Source: Nocardia farcinica (GTDB taxonomy: Bacteria; Actinomycetota; Actinomycetes; Mycobacteriales; Mycobacteriaceae). Taken from it: DNA of 64,000 nt. The notes beneath the pieces are model-generated. The model saw only the letters and a list, made by a program, of their open reading frames with translations, had not been told where the DNA came from and did not search any database. Location: contig NZ_LN868939.1 of the NCBI RefSeq assembly GCF_001182745.1, forward strand, positions 1,178,001 through 1,242,000. Direction: 5' to 3'. Every line of letters begins with the position of its first letter. Position 1 is the first letter of the stretch. Below, piece after piece: positions 50,613 to 59,111 of the stretch. The translations under genes were made by a program, and so were the position numbers.

Positions 50613-51311
50613 TCAGCGAATCTGCGCCAGACGCAGCAGATGCACGGCGAAGTCCTCGTCCGAGGCGGGCGCCAGAACCAGATCGTGGGCGGTGGTGAGC
50701 AGGTAGCGTCCGTCGCCGCTGACGTCGAGCCAGCTGCGGTGCCGGGTCGGCGGCGACATCGGGTTCTCCGGGTCCACGGTCACCGTGATGAACCCGCGGC
50801 CGTCGAGCGGTTTGCGCAGCGTCTGCCGGAACCGTTCGGCGCCGTCGTCGCCGCCGCTCGGTTCGCCGAGCACGCGGTCCTGGGGTTCGCGCAGCGGTCC
50901 GAGCCGCCCGGGCCGGGCCGAGCCGATCACCTGCACCAGCCGGGCGCCGACGGTGCGGGCGTGGCACATCAGCACGGTCATCTTCTCCGGGGTGGCCACC
51001 AGGATGCTCGCGTGATGGTGCACGACGGCGGCGAAGGCGAGCACCCGGTCGCCGGTGCCGTTGTCGGTGCGATACCGCTCCCCGGACACGGTGATGGTGG
51101 TGGCGTCGGTGCGCGCGCACAGCATCAGCGCGGCGGCCAGGTCCGGATCGGCCTGCCGGGCGAAGCGTTGGTGCAGGCGCAGCGCCTCGTACTCGGATTC
51201 GGTGCGCACCAGCGAGGCGGGCACCATGTTCACCGGGTACGGCCGCCGATCCAAGTTGGTTTCGCTTTCCCAGACATGGGTGAACTCGTCCGGGGTGAGG
51301 ACCCATCTCAC
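50613..51311 (-). CDS. ESX secretion-associated protein EspG family
   Basis: 232 residues from a GTG. EspG fold: begins RWVLTPDEFTHVWESE and has a run of strands with YPVNMVPASL, an Arg-rich helix and a C-terminal WLDVSGDGRYLLTT-like hairpin. EspG proteins are cytosolic chaperones that recognise the tip of PE-PPE heterodimers for type VII secretion. The gene overlaps the preceding PPE-like gene by four bases (GTGA). No EccB, EccC, EccD or MycP gene is in the window. Confidence 0.8.
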   Translation of the reverse strand: MRWVLTPDEFTHVWESETNLDRRPYPVNMVPASLVRTESEYEALRLHQRFARQADPDLAAALMLCARTDATTITVSGERYRTDNGTGDRVLAFAAVVHHHASILVATPEKMTVLMCHARTVGARLVQVIGSARPGRLGPLREPQDRVLGEPSGGDDGAERFRQTLRKPLDGRGFITVTVDPENPMSPPTRHRSWLDVSGDGRYLLTTAHDLVLAPASDEDFAVHLLRLAQIR

Positions 51312-51955
51312 CGTGCGCCGCTCCCACCCGTCGGGCCTGTCCCGGGCGGTGTGAACCGGGGCACGCTGTCGCCGGTGGCGGGCATGGTGGGGGTGTAGAC
51401 GTAGGTCATGATGTCGCGCACGTCGGCCTCGAGCTCGGCCGCGGCGCGGTCGTGTTCCATCCGGCGGCGGCCGCCGTGCACCGCCTCGGCGACCGGGTCG
51501 GGCAGCGGCAGATAGTGCGGCGGCGCGGGGACCGCGGCCCGGATCGTCTGGGCCACATCACGGTTGAGCTCCATCAGGCGCTGCACGGCGCGGCACACGT
51601 CGTGCGCGTCCATGCCGAGGGTGACGAAGGAGCGGGTGGCCTGGGCGGCCGCCTCGCCGGAACGGCCCGACCAGCGGGCGAATTCACGGGCGGTGGCGTC
51701 GGCGAAGGACTGGAACGCCGCACCGATCGTGTCCGCGCCGGTCCGCCACGCCTCGGCGGTCTCCCCGAGCGCGGCGGGATCGAGCGCCTCGCGCACCCGC
51801 TCCCAGATCTCGGCGTGGGTGTAGGCGGCGAAGCGTTCCCGCTCCGGCGCGTAGGCGGGATCGGTTCCGGCGCCGGAGGTTTCGGCGGCGTTCGCGAGCG
51901 CGCGTCCGCGCGCCAGCATCTCCTCGGCGGCGGCCCTGGCCGCGGCGTCCACCAC
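51308..51955 (-). CDS. PPE/WXG-superfamily-like helical protein
   Basis: 215 residues, start at tandem GTG codons. The middle (about 45-125) is a helical hairpin with YTHAEIWERVREALDPAALGETAEAWRTGADTI, the pattern of the PPE N-terminal domain where an EspG would bind. The C-terminus is Pro/Gly-rich and shorter than in mycobacterial PPE proteins. It is translated with espG downstream and lies 32 bp after the small helical gene upstream, which may be its PE/WXG-like partner. Confidence 0.7.
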   Translation of the reverse strand: MVDAAARAAAEEMLARGRALANAAETSGAGTDPAYAPERERFAAYTHAEIWERVREALDPAALGETAEAWRTGADTIGAAFQSFADATAREFARWSGRSGEAAAQATRSFVTLGMDAHDVCRAVQRLMELNRDVAQTIRAAVPAPPHYLPLPDPVAEAVHGGRRRMEHDRAAAELEADVRDIMTYVYTPTMPATGDSVPRFTPPGTGPTGGSGAR

Positions 51956-51987
51956 GGTTCACCGCACCCGGAGCGCGGCGACGGCGC

Positions 51988-52368
51988 TCATCGCTGATCC
52001 AGGTAGTCGGCGACGGCGTGCAGCGCGGCGCGGTGGGCGGCTTCGGCCTCGGCGAGCCGGTGCCCCGCGGCGAGGTAGGCGGCCTTGAACAGCAGCGCCG
52101 TCTCCTGGAACGCCGCCACCGTGGCGCGCAACTGCCCGCCCTTGGCGGCGAAGCCGGCGGCCAGCGCGCGGCCGGTCGGCAGCTCGGGGAACCCGCTCAC
52201 CGCGGCGGCGGCCTCGCTCGCGGTCAGCGCCGCGCCCAGGTCCTCGACCAGCTTGTCGCAGGCGGCGGCCAGATTCACCGCGACGTCCTCGGCGAGTTCG
52301 AAACGCTCGTCCACCGCCGCCGCGTACAGCCCCCTGGCCACGCCCTGACCGGTATCCGGTACCGCCAC
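51988..52368 (-). CDS. small WXG100/PE-like helical protein
   Basis: 126 residues from a GTG with GGGGGG upstream. Nearly all helix, Ala-rich, with two long amphipathic segments (about 17-50 and 70-120), ending YLDQR. There is no WXG in the turn. Position before the PPE-like and espG genes suggests the partner of the PPE-like protein. Family not firmly recognised. Confidence 0.62.
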   Translation of the reverse strand: MAVPDTGQGVARGLYAAAVDERFELAEDVAVNLAAACDKLVEDLGAALTASEAAAAVSGFPELPTGRALAAGFAAKGGQLRATVAAFQETALLFKAAYLAAGHRLAEAEAAHRAALHAVADYLDQR

Positions 52369-52489
52369 GGGCTCACCCCCCTTGCGCTCGGTCCACTCAC
52401 CGCCCTACCGATCCGCACTCTAGCGGCAGGTCAGGGCGACGCGGATCGGCTTGGGGCCCAACTGTGACGGGCCGCACGTGCCGACCGGG

Positions 52490-53734
52490 TCAGGCGCGCG
52501 CCACCTCGATCGTCATGCCCGCGGCCCGCAGCCGCTCGGTGAGCGCGTCGCCCATGGCGGCCGCGGGGGTGAGAATGCCCGCCCGCTCGGGCAATTCGTC
52601 GAAGGCCAGGCAGAGTCCGGACTGGCCGAGCATCACCGCGGTGGCCTGGTAGCCGGGATCGCCCTTGCCCGCGAAGGTCGCCACGTACTTGGCGCCGGAG
52701 GTGGTGCGCGCGAAGGTCTTCATGGTGAACCAGCCCGAGCGCCTGCTCTCCTCGCTGGGGCCGGTGCCCGGCTTGGGCAGCACCGTGTCCAGCAGCTTGC
52801 GGCCCGCCCGCGCCCGCGAGAGCACCGCGCCCGCGGCCAGGCCCGCCACGATGCCGCCGCTCATGACGGTCGCGATCACCGGGGACAGCCGCGAGGACCC
52901 CGCGCTCATCACCTCGCGGTACCGGAAGTTCTTGCCGTACACCCAGCCGAGCAGGCCGTTGGTGCGGCGGACGATCTTGGTGTTGTGCGCGGCCATCACG
53001 AAGGTGCCGACCCAGCCGTCCAGGCTCGGGTCGATGTTGCTCGCCCGCTCCAGCGCCTGATCGGACTGCCGACCCACGTCGGGATCCATCGACTTGTCCG
53101 GGCTCAGCGAGTACGGGTGCGCGAGCACCGCGGCCTTGGACGAATCCGCGGCCACCGCCTCCATCATGGCCCGGCCGGAATCGATGGTGCCGCCGCTGAC
53201 GCCGCCCTTGAGCGAAGCGACCAACGTGACGTCGGTCAGCTCACCGGTGTTGTCCGCCACCGAACTCCGGTAGAGCTGGTAGACGCTCAGGTCGGAGGGC
53301 ACCGAGTCGTAACCGCAGGAGTTGACGATCTTCGCGCCGGTCTCGACGGCCCGGTCGTGATGGGCGTCGATGGCCTCCCGGATGAACAGCGGCTCACCGG
53401 TGAGATCGGCGTAGTGCGTGCCCGCTTCGGCGCAGGCGCGCACCAGCGGCATGCCGTAGCGCAGGTAGGGGCCCACCGTGGTGATCACGGCCGTGGTGCG
53501 GGCGGCCAGCGCGTCGAGCGCGGCCTGGTCGGTGGAATCGGCGACGACGAGTTCCCAGTTCGCCGCGCGCGGGCCCAGTTCCTCGCGCACCTTCGCCAGC
53601 TTGTCGGCCGAGCGCCCGGCCAGCGCGATCCGCGCGCCCTCGGGTGCGGCGTCGAGCAGGTATTCGGCGGTGAGCTTGCCGACGAAGCCGGTCGCGCCGA
53701 ACACGGTGAGATCGAAATCGCGGGTGTCTGTCAT
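52490..53734 (-). CDS. saccharopine dehydrogenase family / trans-acting enoyl reductase-like protein
   Basis: 414 residues. N-terminal Rossmann motif VFGATGFVGKLTAEYL, then TTVGPYLRYGMPLVRACAEAGTHYADLTGE and VNSCGYDSVPSDL, hallmarks of the mycobacterial group that includes the trans-acting enoyl reductase of phthiocerol lipid synthesis. A hydrophobic segment (about 285-305) suggests membrane association. ATG at 53734 is chosen over a GTG four codons earlier. No polyketide synthase is adjacent, so the substrate is open. Confidence 0.85.
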   Translation of the reverse strand: MTDTRDFDLTVFGATGFVGKLTAEYLLDAAPEGARIALAGRSADKLAKVREELGPRAANWELVVADSTDQAALDALAARTTAVITTVGPYLRYGMPLVRACAEAGTHYADLTGEPLFIREAIDAHHDRAVETGAKIVNSCGYDSVPSDLSVYQLYRSSVADNTGELTDVTLVASLKGGVSGGTIDSGRAMMEAVAADSSKAAVLAHPYSLSPDKSMDPDVGRQSDQALERASNIDPSLDGWVGTFVMAAHNTKIVRRTNGLLGWVYGKNFRYREVMSAGSSRLSPVIATVMSGGIVAGLAAGAVLSRARAGRKLLDTVLPKPGTGPSEESRRSGWFTMKTFARTTSGAKYVATFAGKGDPGYQATAVMLGQSGLCLAFDELPERAGILTPAAAMGDALTERLRAAGMTIEVARA

Positions 53735-53800
53735 GTGGTCCGTCACTCCTGAGCGTCACGACCGGTGGCCGGGACGGTGGTAGTCGATGCGGTGCGGGAT

Positions 53801-55219
53801 TCAGCGCCGGGTGGCGGTCTTCTTGCGGGCGCGGGCGGGTTTGGGCGGTGTGCGCTGCGCCAGCCACTGCCGGTGCGCGCGGCCCAGCTCGGTGACGGGG
53901 TCCTCGTCGTAGAGCCATTCCCGCGCGATGCGATGCCAGTTCGCGGTGGTGTGCAGCTGGCCGAGCATGCCGAAGGTGAGGAAGTCCGCGCGCCGGGAGA
54001 ACAGGTGCTCCGGGGGCAGATTCTGCTGCTTCATCCCGGCGAACTCGCTCGCGCGCGGGTCGACCGCGAGCAGGAACGCGCCGCTGGCCAGCTCCGGGGT
54101 GATGGTGAGTTCCTCGTCCACCAGACACCATTCGGACGCGGCCAGCACGTACTCGAGGCACTCCTCGGCACCGATCTCCTCCGGCGAATCGATGACACCG
54201 CGCTGGATCATCAACTGCCGCAGATCTTCGGCGCGTTCCTCGGCCGCCGCGCGCAGGCAGGTGATCTCGAAACGCACGTGTGCCGGGTCCATCCGGTTGA
54301 ACAGGCCGAAGTCGAGGAAGCCGACCCGGCCGTCGTCGAGCAGCAGCACATTGCCCGGATGCGGGTCACCGCAGAACTCGGCGAACTCGAACAGCGACCC
54401 GACATAGAAGCGGTAGATGATCTCGCCGATGCGGTTGCGGTCGGCGTCGGGCAGGCCGCGGATCTCGTCGAAACCGCGGCCGGGCAGATACTCCGAGACC
54501 AGCACCCGGGTGGTGCTCAGCTCGAGCAGCGTGCCGGGCACCACGATGAACGGATGGTCGGCGTAGAGCTCGGCCAGCTCGGCCTGGGTCTGCGCCTCGG
54601 CGCGGTAGTCGAGTTCGCTTTCGATGTTGAGGCGTAGCTCGTCGAGCACCGCGGGGGTCACCCACGGCATCGCCGATTGCAGCACCTTGCGGAACATCGT
54701 CAGGTTCTTCAGGTCCGCGCGCACGGCGGCGTCGATGCCCGGATACTGCACCTTCACCGCGACCACCCGGCCGTCGTGCAGCCGAGCGCGGTAGACCTGC
54801 CCGATCGAGGCCGCCGCGATCGGCTCCGGCTCGAACTCGGCGAACACCGCGTCCAGCGGGGCGCCGAAATCCTCCTCGACCACCCGGCGCATGCCCTCGA
54901 AGGGCACCGTCGGCGCGGCGTTGCGCAGGACGGCCAACCGTTGCTGGAAGCGTTCGCGATGGGCTTCGGGCACCAGGTCCAGGTCGAGCACCGACATCAT
55001 CTGGCCCAGCTTCATCGCCACGCCCTTCATGGTGCCCAGCACCGCGACCACCTGCTCGGTGGTGCGGATCATGGACTCCTCGGCCATCTTCGCGCGCACC
55101 GCCTCCGAGCGTCCGCGCATGGACAACCGGGTGCGCTGGGTGCGCAGCACCGATCCGGCCGCGACCGCGCCCAATTTGGTTCCGCGAGCAAGCCGCGAGG
55201 TCGGCACTTGCTTCGCCAT
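53801..55219 (-). CDS. AarF/ABC1/UbiB atypical kinase
   Basis: 472 residues. ABC1 signatures: KLGQMMSV (KxGQ), AAASIGQVYRA in place of the glycine loop, VAVKVQYPG with the catalytic Lys, ESELDYRAEA, FCGDPHPGNVLL and FLDFGLF. The C-terminus is Lys/Arg-rich. ATG at 55219 with GGAGG upstream. These proteins act as ATPases in isoprenoid-quinone or lipid homeostasis; the target here is unknown. Confidence 0.9.
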   Translation of the reverse strand: MAKQVPTSRLARGTKLGAVAAGSVLRTQRTRLSMRGRSEAVRAKMAEESMIRTTEQVVAVLGTMKGVAMKLGQMMSVLDLDLVPEAHRERFQQRLAVLRNAAPTVPFEGMRRVVEEDFGAPLDAVFAEFEPEPIAAASIGQVYRARLHDGRVVAVKVQYPGIDAAVRADLKNLTMFRKVLQSAMPWVTPAVLDELRLNIESELDYRAEAQTQAELAELYADHPFIVVPGTLLELSTTRVLVSEYLPGRGFDEIRGLPDADRNRIGEIIYRFYVGSLFEFAEFCGDPHPGNVLLLDDGRVGFLDFGLFNRMDPAHVRFEITCLRAAAEERAEDLRQLMIQRGVIDSPEEIGAEECLEYVLAASEWCLVDEELTITPELASGAFLLAVDPRASEFAGMKQQNLPPEHLFSRRADFLTFGMLGQLHTTANWHRIAREWLYDEDPVTELGRAHRQWLAQRTPPKPARARKKTATRR

Positions 55220-55329
55220 CGAGGTACCTCCATCGGTGCCGACGCGATCCACGGTGATCCGGTCCGCCCCCCGGGCGCACCACCCGCGTTCAGACTAACC
55301 GCCGACAGCGCGATGTCGACCCGGGCCGG

Positions 55330-56010
55330 TCAGGCGGGCGACTCGGTCTCCGGGGTGGGCAGCACGTGCTGCTGGGTGTTGAAGATCTCCCGCGAGCCGC
55401 CGGCGCGGGCCATGCCCTCGATCGCGCTCCAGACCATCATCGTCAGGTAGTCGATGACCTCTTCGCGATCCATCGACTTGTCCGTGGTCCACCAGTGCGT
55501 GGCCAGCTGGATACCGCCGACCAGCACATACGACCACAGCTGGGAGCCCTTGGTGTCGATGCCGCGCGAGCCGGCGCGGTCGATGATCACCGCCGAGACG
55601 ACATCGGCGAACAGCTTCTCGAACTCCGCCAGCGAGGAGGCGTCCGAACCGTTGCCCATGATGAACCGGTAGACCTCGGGGTCCTCGTCGACGGTGACGA
55701 CGTAGGCGGCCAGCGCCGAGCGGGTCAGCTGGAACTCGTCGGCGTCGACGCTGATGGCGCCGTAGACCCGGGGCATCAGGGTCGTCTCGATGAAGCGCTG
55801 CATGGTCGCGTGGACCAGGTCGTGCTTGTCGGCGAAGTACCGGTAGAGGACGGTCTTGGAGACGCCGATCTGGGCGGCGATCTCGTCCATGCCCGCGGTG
55901 GCGCCGCGCGTGCGGACAGCCGCCAAAGTGCCGTCGACGAGTTCTTCGCGCCGGTCGATCTTGTGCTGGCGCCAGCGGCGTTTGCGGCCGTCCACCCGGC
56001 CGGTGCGCAC
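55330..56010 (-). CDS. TetR family regulator (Rv0472c-like)
   Basis: 226 residues from a GTG. HTH about 22-68: ELVDGTLAAVRTRGATAGMDEIAAQIGVSKTVLYRYFADKHDLV. C-terminal part with YVLVGGIQLATHWWTTDKSMDREEVIDYLTMMVW matches mycobacterial Rv0472c. The reading frame stays open about 25 codons upstream without a standard start, so the true N-terminus is uncertain. It is divergent from the DUF445 gene, the same arrangement as Rv0472c/Rv0473. Confidence 0.85.
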   Translation of the reverse strand: MRTGRVDGRKRRWRQHKIDRREELVDGTLAAVRTRGATAGMDEIAAQIGVSKTVLYRYFADKHDLVHATMQRFIETTLMPRVYGAISVDADEFQLTRSALAAYVVTVDEDPEVYRFIMGNGSDASSLAEFEKLFADVVSAVIIDRAGSRGIDTKGSQLWSYVLVGGIQLATHWWTTDKSMDREEVIDYLTMMVWSAIEGMARAGGSREIFNTQQHVLPTPETESPA

Positions 56011-56135
56011 CGCAGCCGGTCGCTCGGCGCGCTCACCGATGTCGACAAGGTCTTCGGTGGACAGGGCAGGCTCCTTGGTCGTTGGGGTGGGGGGTCGTGT
56101 CGGGTGGGTCGGCCTACAGCTTATGGCACAGCAGA

Positions 56136-57488
56136 ATGGAGGACATGGAGAAAGCTCCCGGCAACCTCACCGCCCCCGAGATCGCGGCGCCGCCCGCGCC
56201 GGCGGTGACCCCCGCCGCGCCGACGGGATTCTTCGTCGACGAGACGGCCAAGCGCCGTGACCTGCGCAAGATGAAGACGCTGGCGACCGGCCTGCTCGCC
56301 GCGGCGACGGCGATCTACCTGCTGTGCCGCTGGCTGGAGTCGCGCGGCGGCGGCGGTGAGTGGGTCGGCTACGTGCGCGCCGCCGCCGAGGCGGGCATGG
56401 TCGGCGCGCTGGCGGACTGGTTCGCGGTCACGGCGTTGTTCCGGCATCCGCTCGGCCTGCCGATCCCGCACACCGCCATCATCCGGAAGAAGAAGGATCA
56501 GCTCGGCGCCAGTCTCGGCAGCTTCGTCGGCACCAACTTCCTCGCACCGGAGGTGGTGTCGGCGAAGGTGAACTCGGCCGAGGTGTCGTTGCGCGTCGGC
56601 CGCTGGATGGCCGATCCGGGGCACGCGGCGCGGGTGGCGCAGGAGAGTTCGACGATCCTGCGCGCCGTGGTCGGGGTGCTGCGCGACGAGGACGTCGAGC
56701 AGATCATCGACAACACGATCGTCAAGCGCATCGCCGAGCCGCTGTGGGGTCCGCCGATCGGTCGGGTGCTCGCGGAACTGATCGCCGACAACCGCCAGCT
56801 GGCGTTGCTGGACCTGCTTGCCGAACGCGCGCACCAGTGGGCGCTGGGCAGCCAGGAAATCGTCGACAAGGTGGTCATGGAGCAGGCACCGCAGTGGGCG
56901 CCGAAATTCGTCAACATTCTGTTGTCGGAAAAGATCTATCGGGAATTGGTCGAATTCACCTGGAAGGTGCGCTCCGACCCCGAGCACGAGGTGCGCCTGG
57001 CCGCCAACCGGTTCCTCGAGGAATTCGCCCGCGACCTGCAATTCGACGACGCGATGATCAAGAAGGCCGAGCGGGTCAAGGCGCAGGTGATGGGCCGCGA
57101 GGAGATCACCGGCCTGGCCGAGGCCACCTGGCGGGCGGCCAAGCGGCTGATCCTGGAATCGGCCGACGACCCGAACAGCACGTTGCGGCGTAAGGTCGGT
57201 GAGAACGTCCAGCAACTGGGCGAGCGCTTGCGCGACGACGCCGAGATGCGCGCCAAGGTCGACGGCTGGATCGATCGCGGCGTGCGCTATCTGGTCGCCA
57301 ACTACGCGGGGGAGATCACCACGCTGGTCACCGACACGGTCGCCAAGTGGGACGCCGAGGAGGCGAGCAAGAAGATCGAATTGCAGGTGGGACGGGATCT
57401 GCAGTTCATCAGGATCAACGGCACGGTGGTCGGCGCGCTGGCCGGGCTGGTGATCTACACCGTCTCGCATTTGTTGTTCCCCGGCTGA
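56136..57488 (+). CDS. DUF445 membrane protein (Rv0473-like)
   Basis: 450 residues. N-terminal hydrophobic segment (about 48-64), then GALADWFAVTALFRHPLGLPIPHTAIIRKKKDQLG, the DUF445 signature, a long helical middle and a final membrane segment GTVVGALAGLVIYTVSHLLF. Family members are inner-membrane proteins of unknown role. ATG at 56136; a second ATG three codons later is possible. Confidence 0.88.
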   Translation: MEDMEKAPGNLTAPEIAAPPAPAVTPAAPTGFFVDETAKRRDLRKMKTLATGLLAAATAIYLLCRWLESRGGGGEWVGYVRAAAEAGMVGALADWFAVTALFRHPLGLPIPHTAIIRKKKDQLGASLGSFVGTNFLAPEVVSAKVNSAEVSLRVGRWMADPGHAARVAQESSTILRAVVGVLRDEDVEQIIDNTIVKRIAEPLWGPPIGRVLAELIADNRQLALLDLLAERAHQWALGSQEIVDKVVMEQAPQWAPKFVNILLSEKIYRELVEFTWKVRSDPEHEVRLAANRFLEEFARDLQFDDAMIKKAERVKAQVMGREEITGLAEATWRAAKRLILESADDPNSTLRRKVGENVQQLGERLRDDAEMRAKVDGWIDRGVRYLVANYAGEITTLVTDTVAKWDAEEASKKIELQVGRDLQFIRINGTVVGALAGLVIYTVSHLLFPG

Positions 57489-57533
57489 GCCGGCGCGGGC
57501 GGTAGCCCCCCGGAATTTCTGCTAACACAGTGC

Positions 57534-57562
57534 TTGCAAGAGCTAGCACCCTGACCTAGACT
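57534..57562 (+). promoter_or_regulatory. sigma-70-like promoter of the XRE-hbhA operon
   Basis: TTGCAA, 17-bp spacer, TAGACT, ending 30 bp before the XRE ATG. An inverted repeat GTGCT (57530-57534) / AGCAC (57545-57549) overlaps the -35 and could bind the XRE protein. Confidence 0.55.
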
Positions 57563-57592
57563 CGTTCTCGTACAACCGCCAGAAGGTGAGTG

Positions 57593-58000
57593 ATGGCTGA
57601 CCATCCCGAGGGCCGCGTGGCGAACGCGGCGCACGACATCGGAGGTTTCATCAGGGCACAGCGGGAAGCTGCGCAAGTCTCGTTGCGTCAACTCGCCGCC
57701 CTGGCGGGGGTGAGCAATCCGTATCTCAGCCAGATCGAGCGGGGATTGCGCAACCCGTCCGCGGAGGTACTCGCGCAGATCGCGAAAGCGCTGCGGGTGT
57801 CCTCGGAGGTCTTGTACGTACGGGCCGGCTATCTCGAGCAGCGGCCGCACGGTCCGGTCCGGGACGCCCTGCTTGCCGACACCTCCATCACGGAGCGGCA
57901 GAAGCAGGTGCTGCTGGACATCTACGAATCGTTCCGTCGAGAAAACGGCGAGAACGAGACAACCGACACTCCGCCACGCCAGGAGAGCGAACAACCATGA
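57593..58000 (+). CDS. XRE family regulator (Rv0474-like)
   Basis: 135 residues. HTH about 15-75: IGGFIRAQREAAQVSLRQLAALAGVSNPYLSQIERGLRNPSAEVL. The tail continues with the DALLADTSITERQKQVLLDIYESF helix and an acidic end. ATG at 57593 with AGAAGG six bases ahead is favoured over the GTG directly before it. Its stop overlaps the hbhA start (ATGA), as with Rv0474-Rv0475 in M. tuberculosis. Confidence 0.9.
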   Translation: MADHPEGRVANAAHDIGGFIRAQREAAQVSLRQLAALAGVSNPYLSQIERGLRNPSAEVLAQIAKALRVSSEVLYVRAGYLEQRPHGPVRDALLADTSITERQKQVLLDIYESFRRENGENETTDTPPRQESEQP

Positions 58001-58662
58001 CCGAGAAGACCGCCACCGTCACCAAGCCTCTGCTCGCCGCGGTCGGCGCCGGGGACGCCGTTTACACGGCGGCCCTCGACGTCGTCACCCAGGTGCGCGA
58101 GAAGGCCACCACCACCGACGTCTCCGGCCGGGTCGAGGAGGCGCGCGAGCGCTTCGCTCACGTGCCCGCCGATGTGCAGGCCCAGTTCGAGTCGCTGCGC
58201 GAGCGGCTGGCCGGCCTGCCCACCGAGCTGCCGGACGAGCTCGCCGAGCTGCGCGAGAAGTTCACCGCCGAGGAACTGCGCAAGCTGGCCGAGGAGTACT
58301 ACGCCAAGGTGCTCGACCTCTACTCCGACCTCGCCGTGCGCGGTGAGGAGACCGTGGAGCGGCTGCGTGCCAACCACCTGGTCGAGGATCAGATCGAGCG
58401 CGTGGAGAGCCTCTACAAGGACGCCGCCTCGCGCGCCGAGGAGGTCGTCGGCCGGGTGAACGGCCTGCTGGGCCGTCCGGCCAAGGCGGAGGAGAGCGCT
58501 CCCGAGGCCACCGCCACCGCGGCGCCGGTCGTCGACGCCGAGGTCGTCGAGGTGACCACCGAGACCACCCCCGCCCCGGCCAAGAAGGCCGCCCCCGCCG
58601 CCAAGAAGGCGCCGGCCAAGAAGGCCGCCCCGGCGAAGAAGGCCGCCCCGAAGAACGTCTGA
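57997..58662 (+). CDS. hbhA: heparin-binding hemagglutinin HbhA homologue
   Basis: 221 residues. N-terminal helix with LLAAVGAGDAVYTAALDVV, a long charged coiled coil (about 40-155) and a C-terminal tail of repeated K-K-A-A-P/A-K-K-A-P units, the heparin-binding part that is methylated in mycobacteria. HbhA mediates adhesion to epithelial cells and also associates with lipid inclusions. ATG overlapping the XRE stop; AGGAGA upstream. A strong terminator follows. Confidence 0.9.
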   Translation: MTEKTATVTKPLLAAVGAGDAVYTAALDVVTQVREKATTTDVSGRVEEARERFAHVPADVQAQFESLRERLAGLPTELPDELAELREKFTAEELRKLAEEYYAKVLDLYSDLAVRGEETVERLRANHLVEDQIERVESLYKDAASRAEEVVGRVNGLLGRPAKAEESAPEATATAAPVVDAEVVEVTTETTPAPAKKAAPAAKKAPAKKAAPAKKAAPKNV

Positions 58663-58693
58663 TCGCGTCCGGCAGCCCGGACCGGGTTTTCCG

Positions 58694-58730
58694 ACCGCCC
58701 TCGCGCACGCTGCTGCGCGGGGGCGGTTTT
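58694..58730 (+). terminator. intrinsic terminator after hbhA
   Basis: 14-bp stem ACCGCCCTCGCGCA / TGCGCGGGGGCGGT with one T-G wobble and a 6-base loop, followed by TTT. It begins 31 bp past the hbhA stop. Confidence 0.85.
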
Positions 58731-58753
58731 CGTATCATGGGGGAGTGCAAACG

Positions 58754-59041
58754 GTGAACGGGTTGACCGGCCTGATTCTGCTCGTGCTGTGGCTCGCCGC
58801 GCTCGGCGCGACGATCTTCGCGCTGATCCACGCCATCCGGCAGCGCCCGGACGCGTTCACCGCTGTTGACAAGCAGACCAAACCCATCTGGCTGGCGATC
58901 CTGGGTGTCGCCGTGCTGTTGTTGCTGCTCTCGGCGGGTGGTCTCGGCCTGCTGGCCTTCGTCTCGATCATCGCGACCGGCATCTACCTGGCCGATGTGC
59001 GACCGAAGGTGGACGAGGTGCAGCGCGGACCGCGCTGGTAG
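58754..59041 (+). CDS. DUF2516 small membrane protein (Rv0476-like)
   Basis: 95 residues from a GTG with GGGGGAG eight bases upstream; a GTG at 58745 would overlap that site. Two hydrophobic segments (about 4-25 and 45-75), with the family motif DKQTKPIWLAILGVA between them. Matches the DUF2516 protein that follows hbhA in mycobacteria. Role unknown. Confidence 0.85.
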   Translation: MNGLTGLILLVLWLAALGATIFALIHAIRQRPDAFTAVDKQTKPIWLAILGVAVLLLLLSAGGLGLLAFVSIIATGIYLADVRPKVDEVQRGPRW

Positions 59042-59075
59042 CGCGCGCAGGCACTGGAATCTCCCGCGCATCGGC

Positions 59076-59096
59076 GTTACTGTATCTAGCAGTAAC
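59076..59096. promoter_or_regulatory. 7-7-7 inverted repeat over the hydrolase promoter
   Basis: GTTACTG, seven bases TATCTAG, CAGTAAC. The spacer together with the left arm contains an extended -10-like TGTATCT. It lies 15 bp before the hydrolase ATG. Size suits a TetR-type dimer; the TetR gene at 55330-56010 is one candidate. Binding is inference. Confidence 0.5.
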
Positions 59097-59111
59097 ACAA
59101 AGGAGTGTCCG

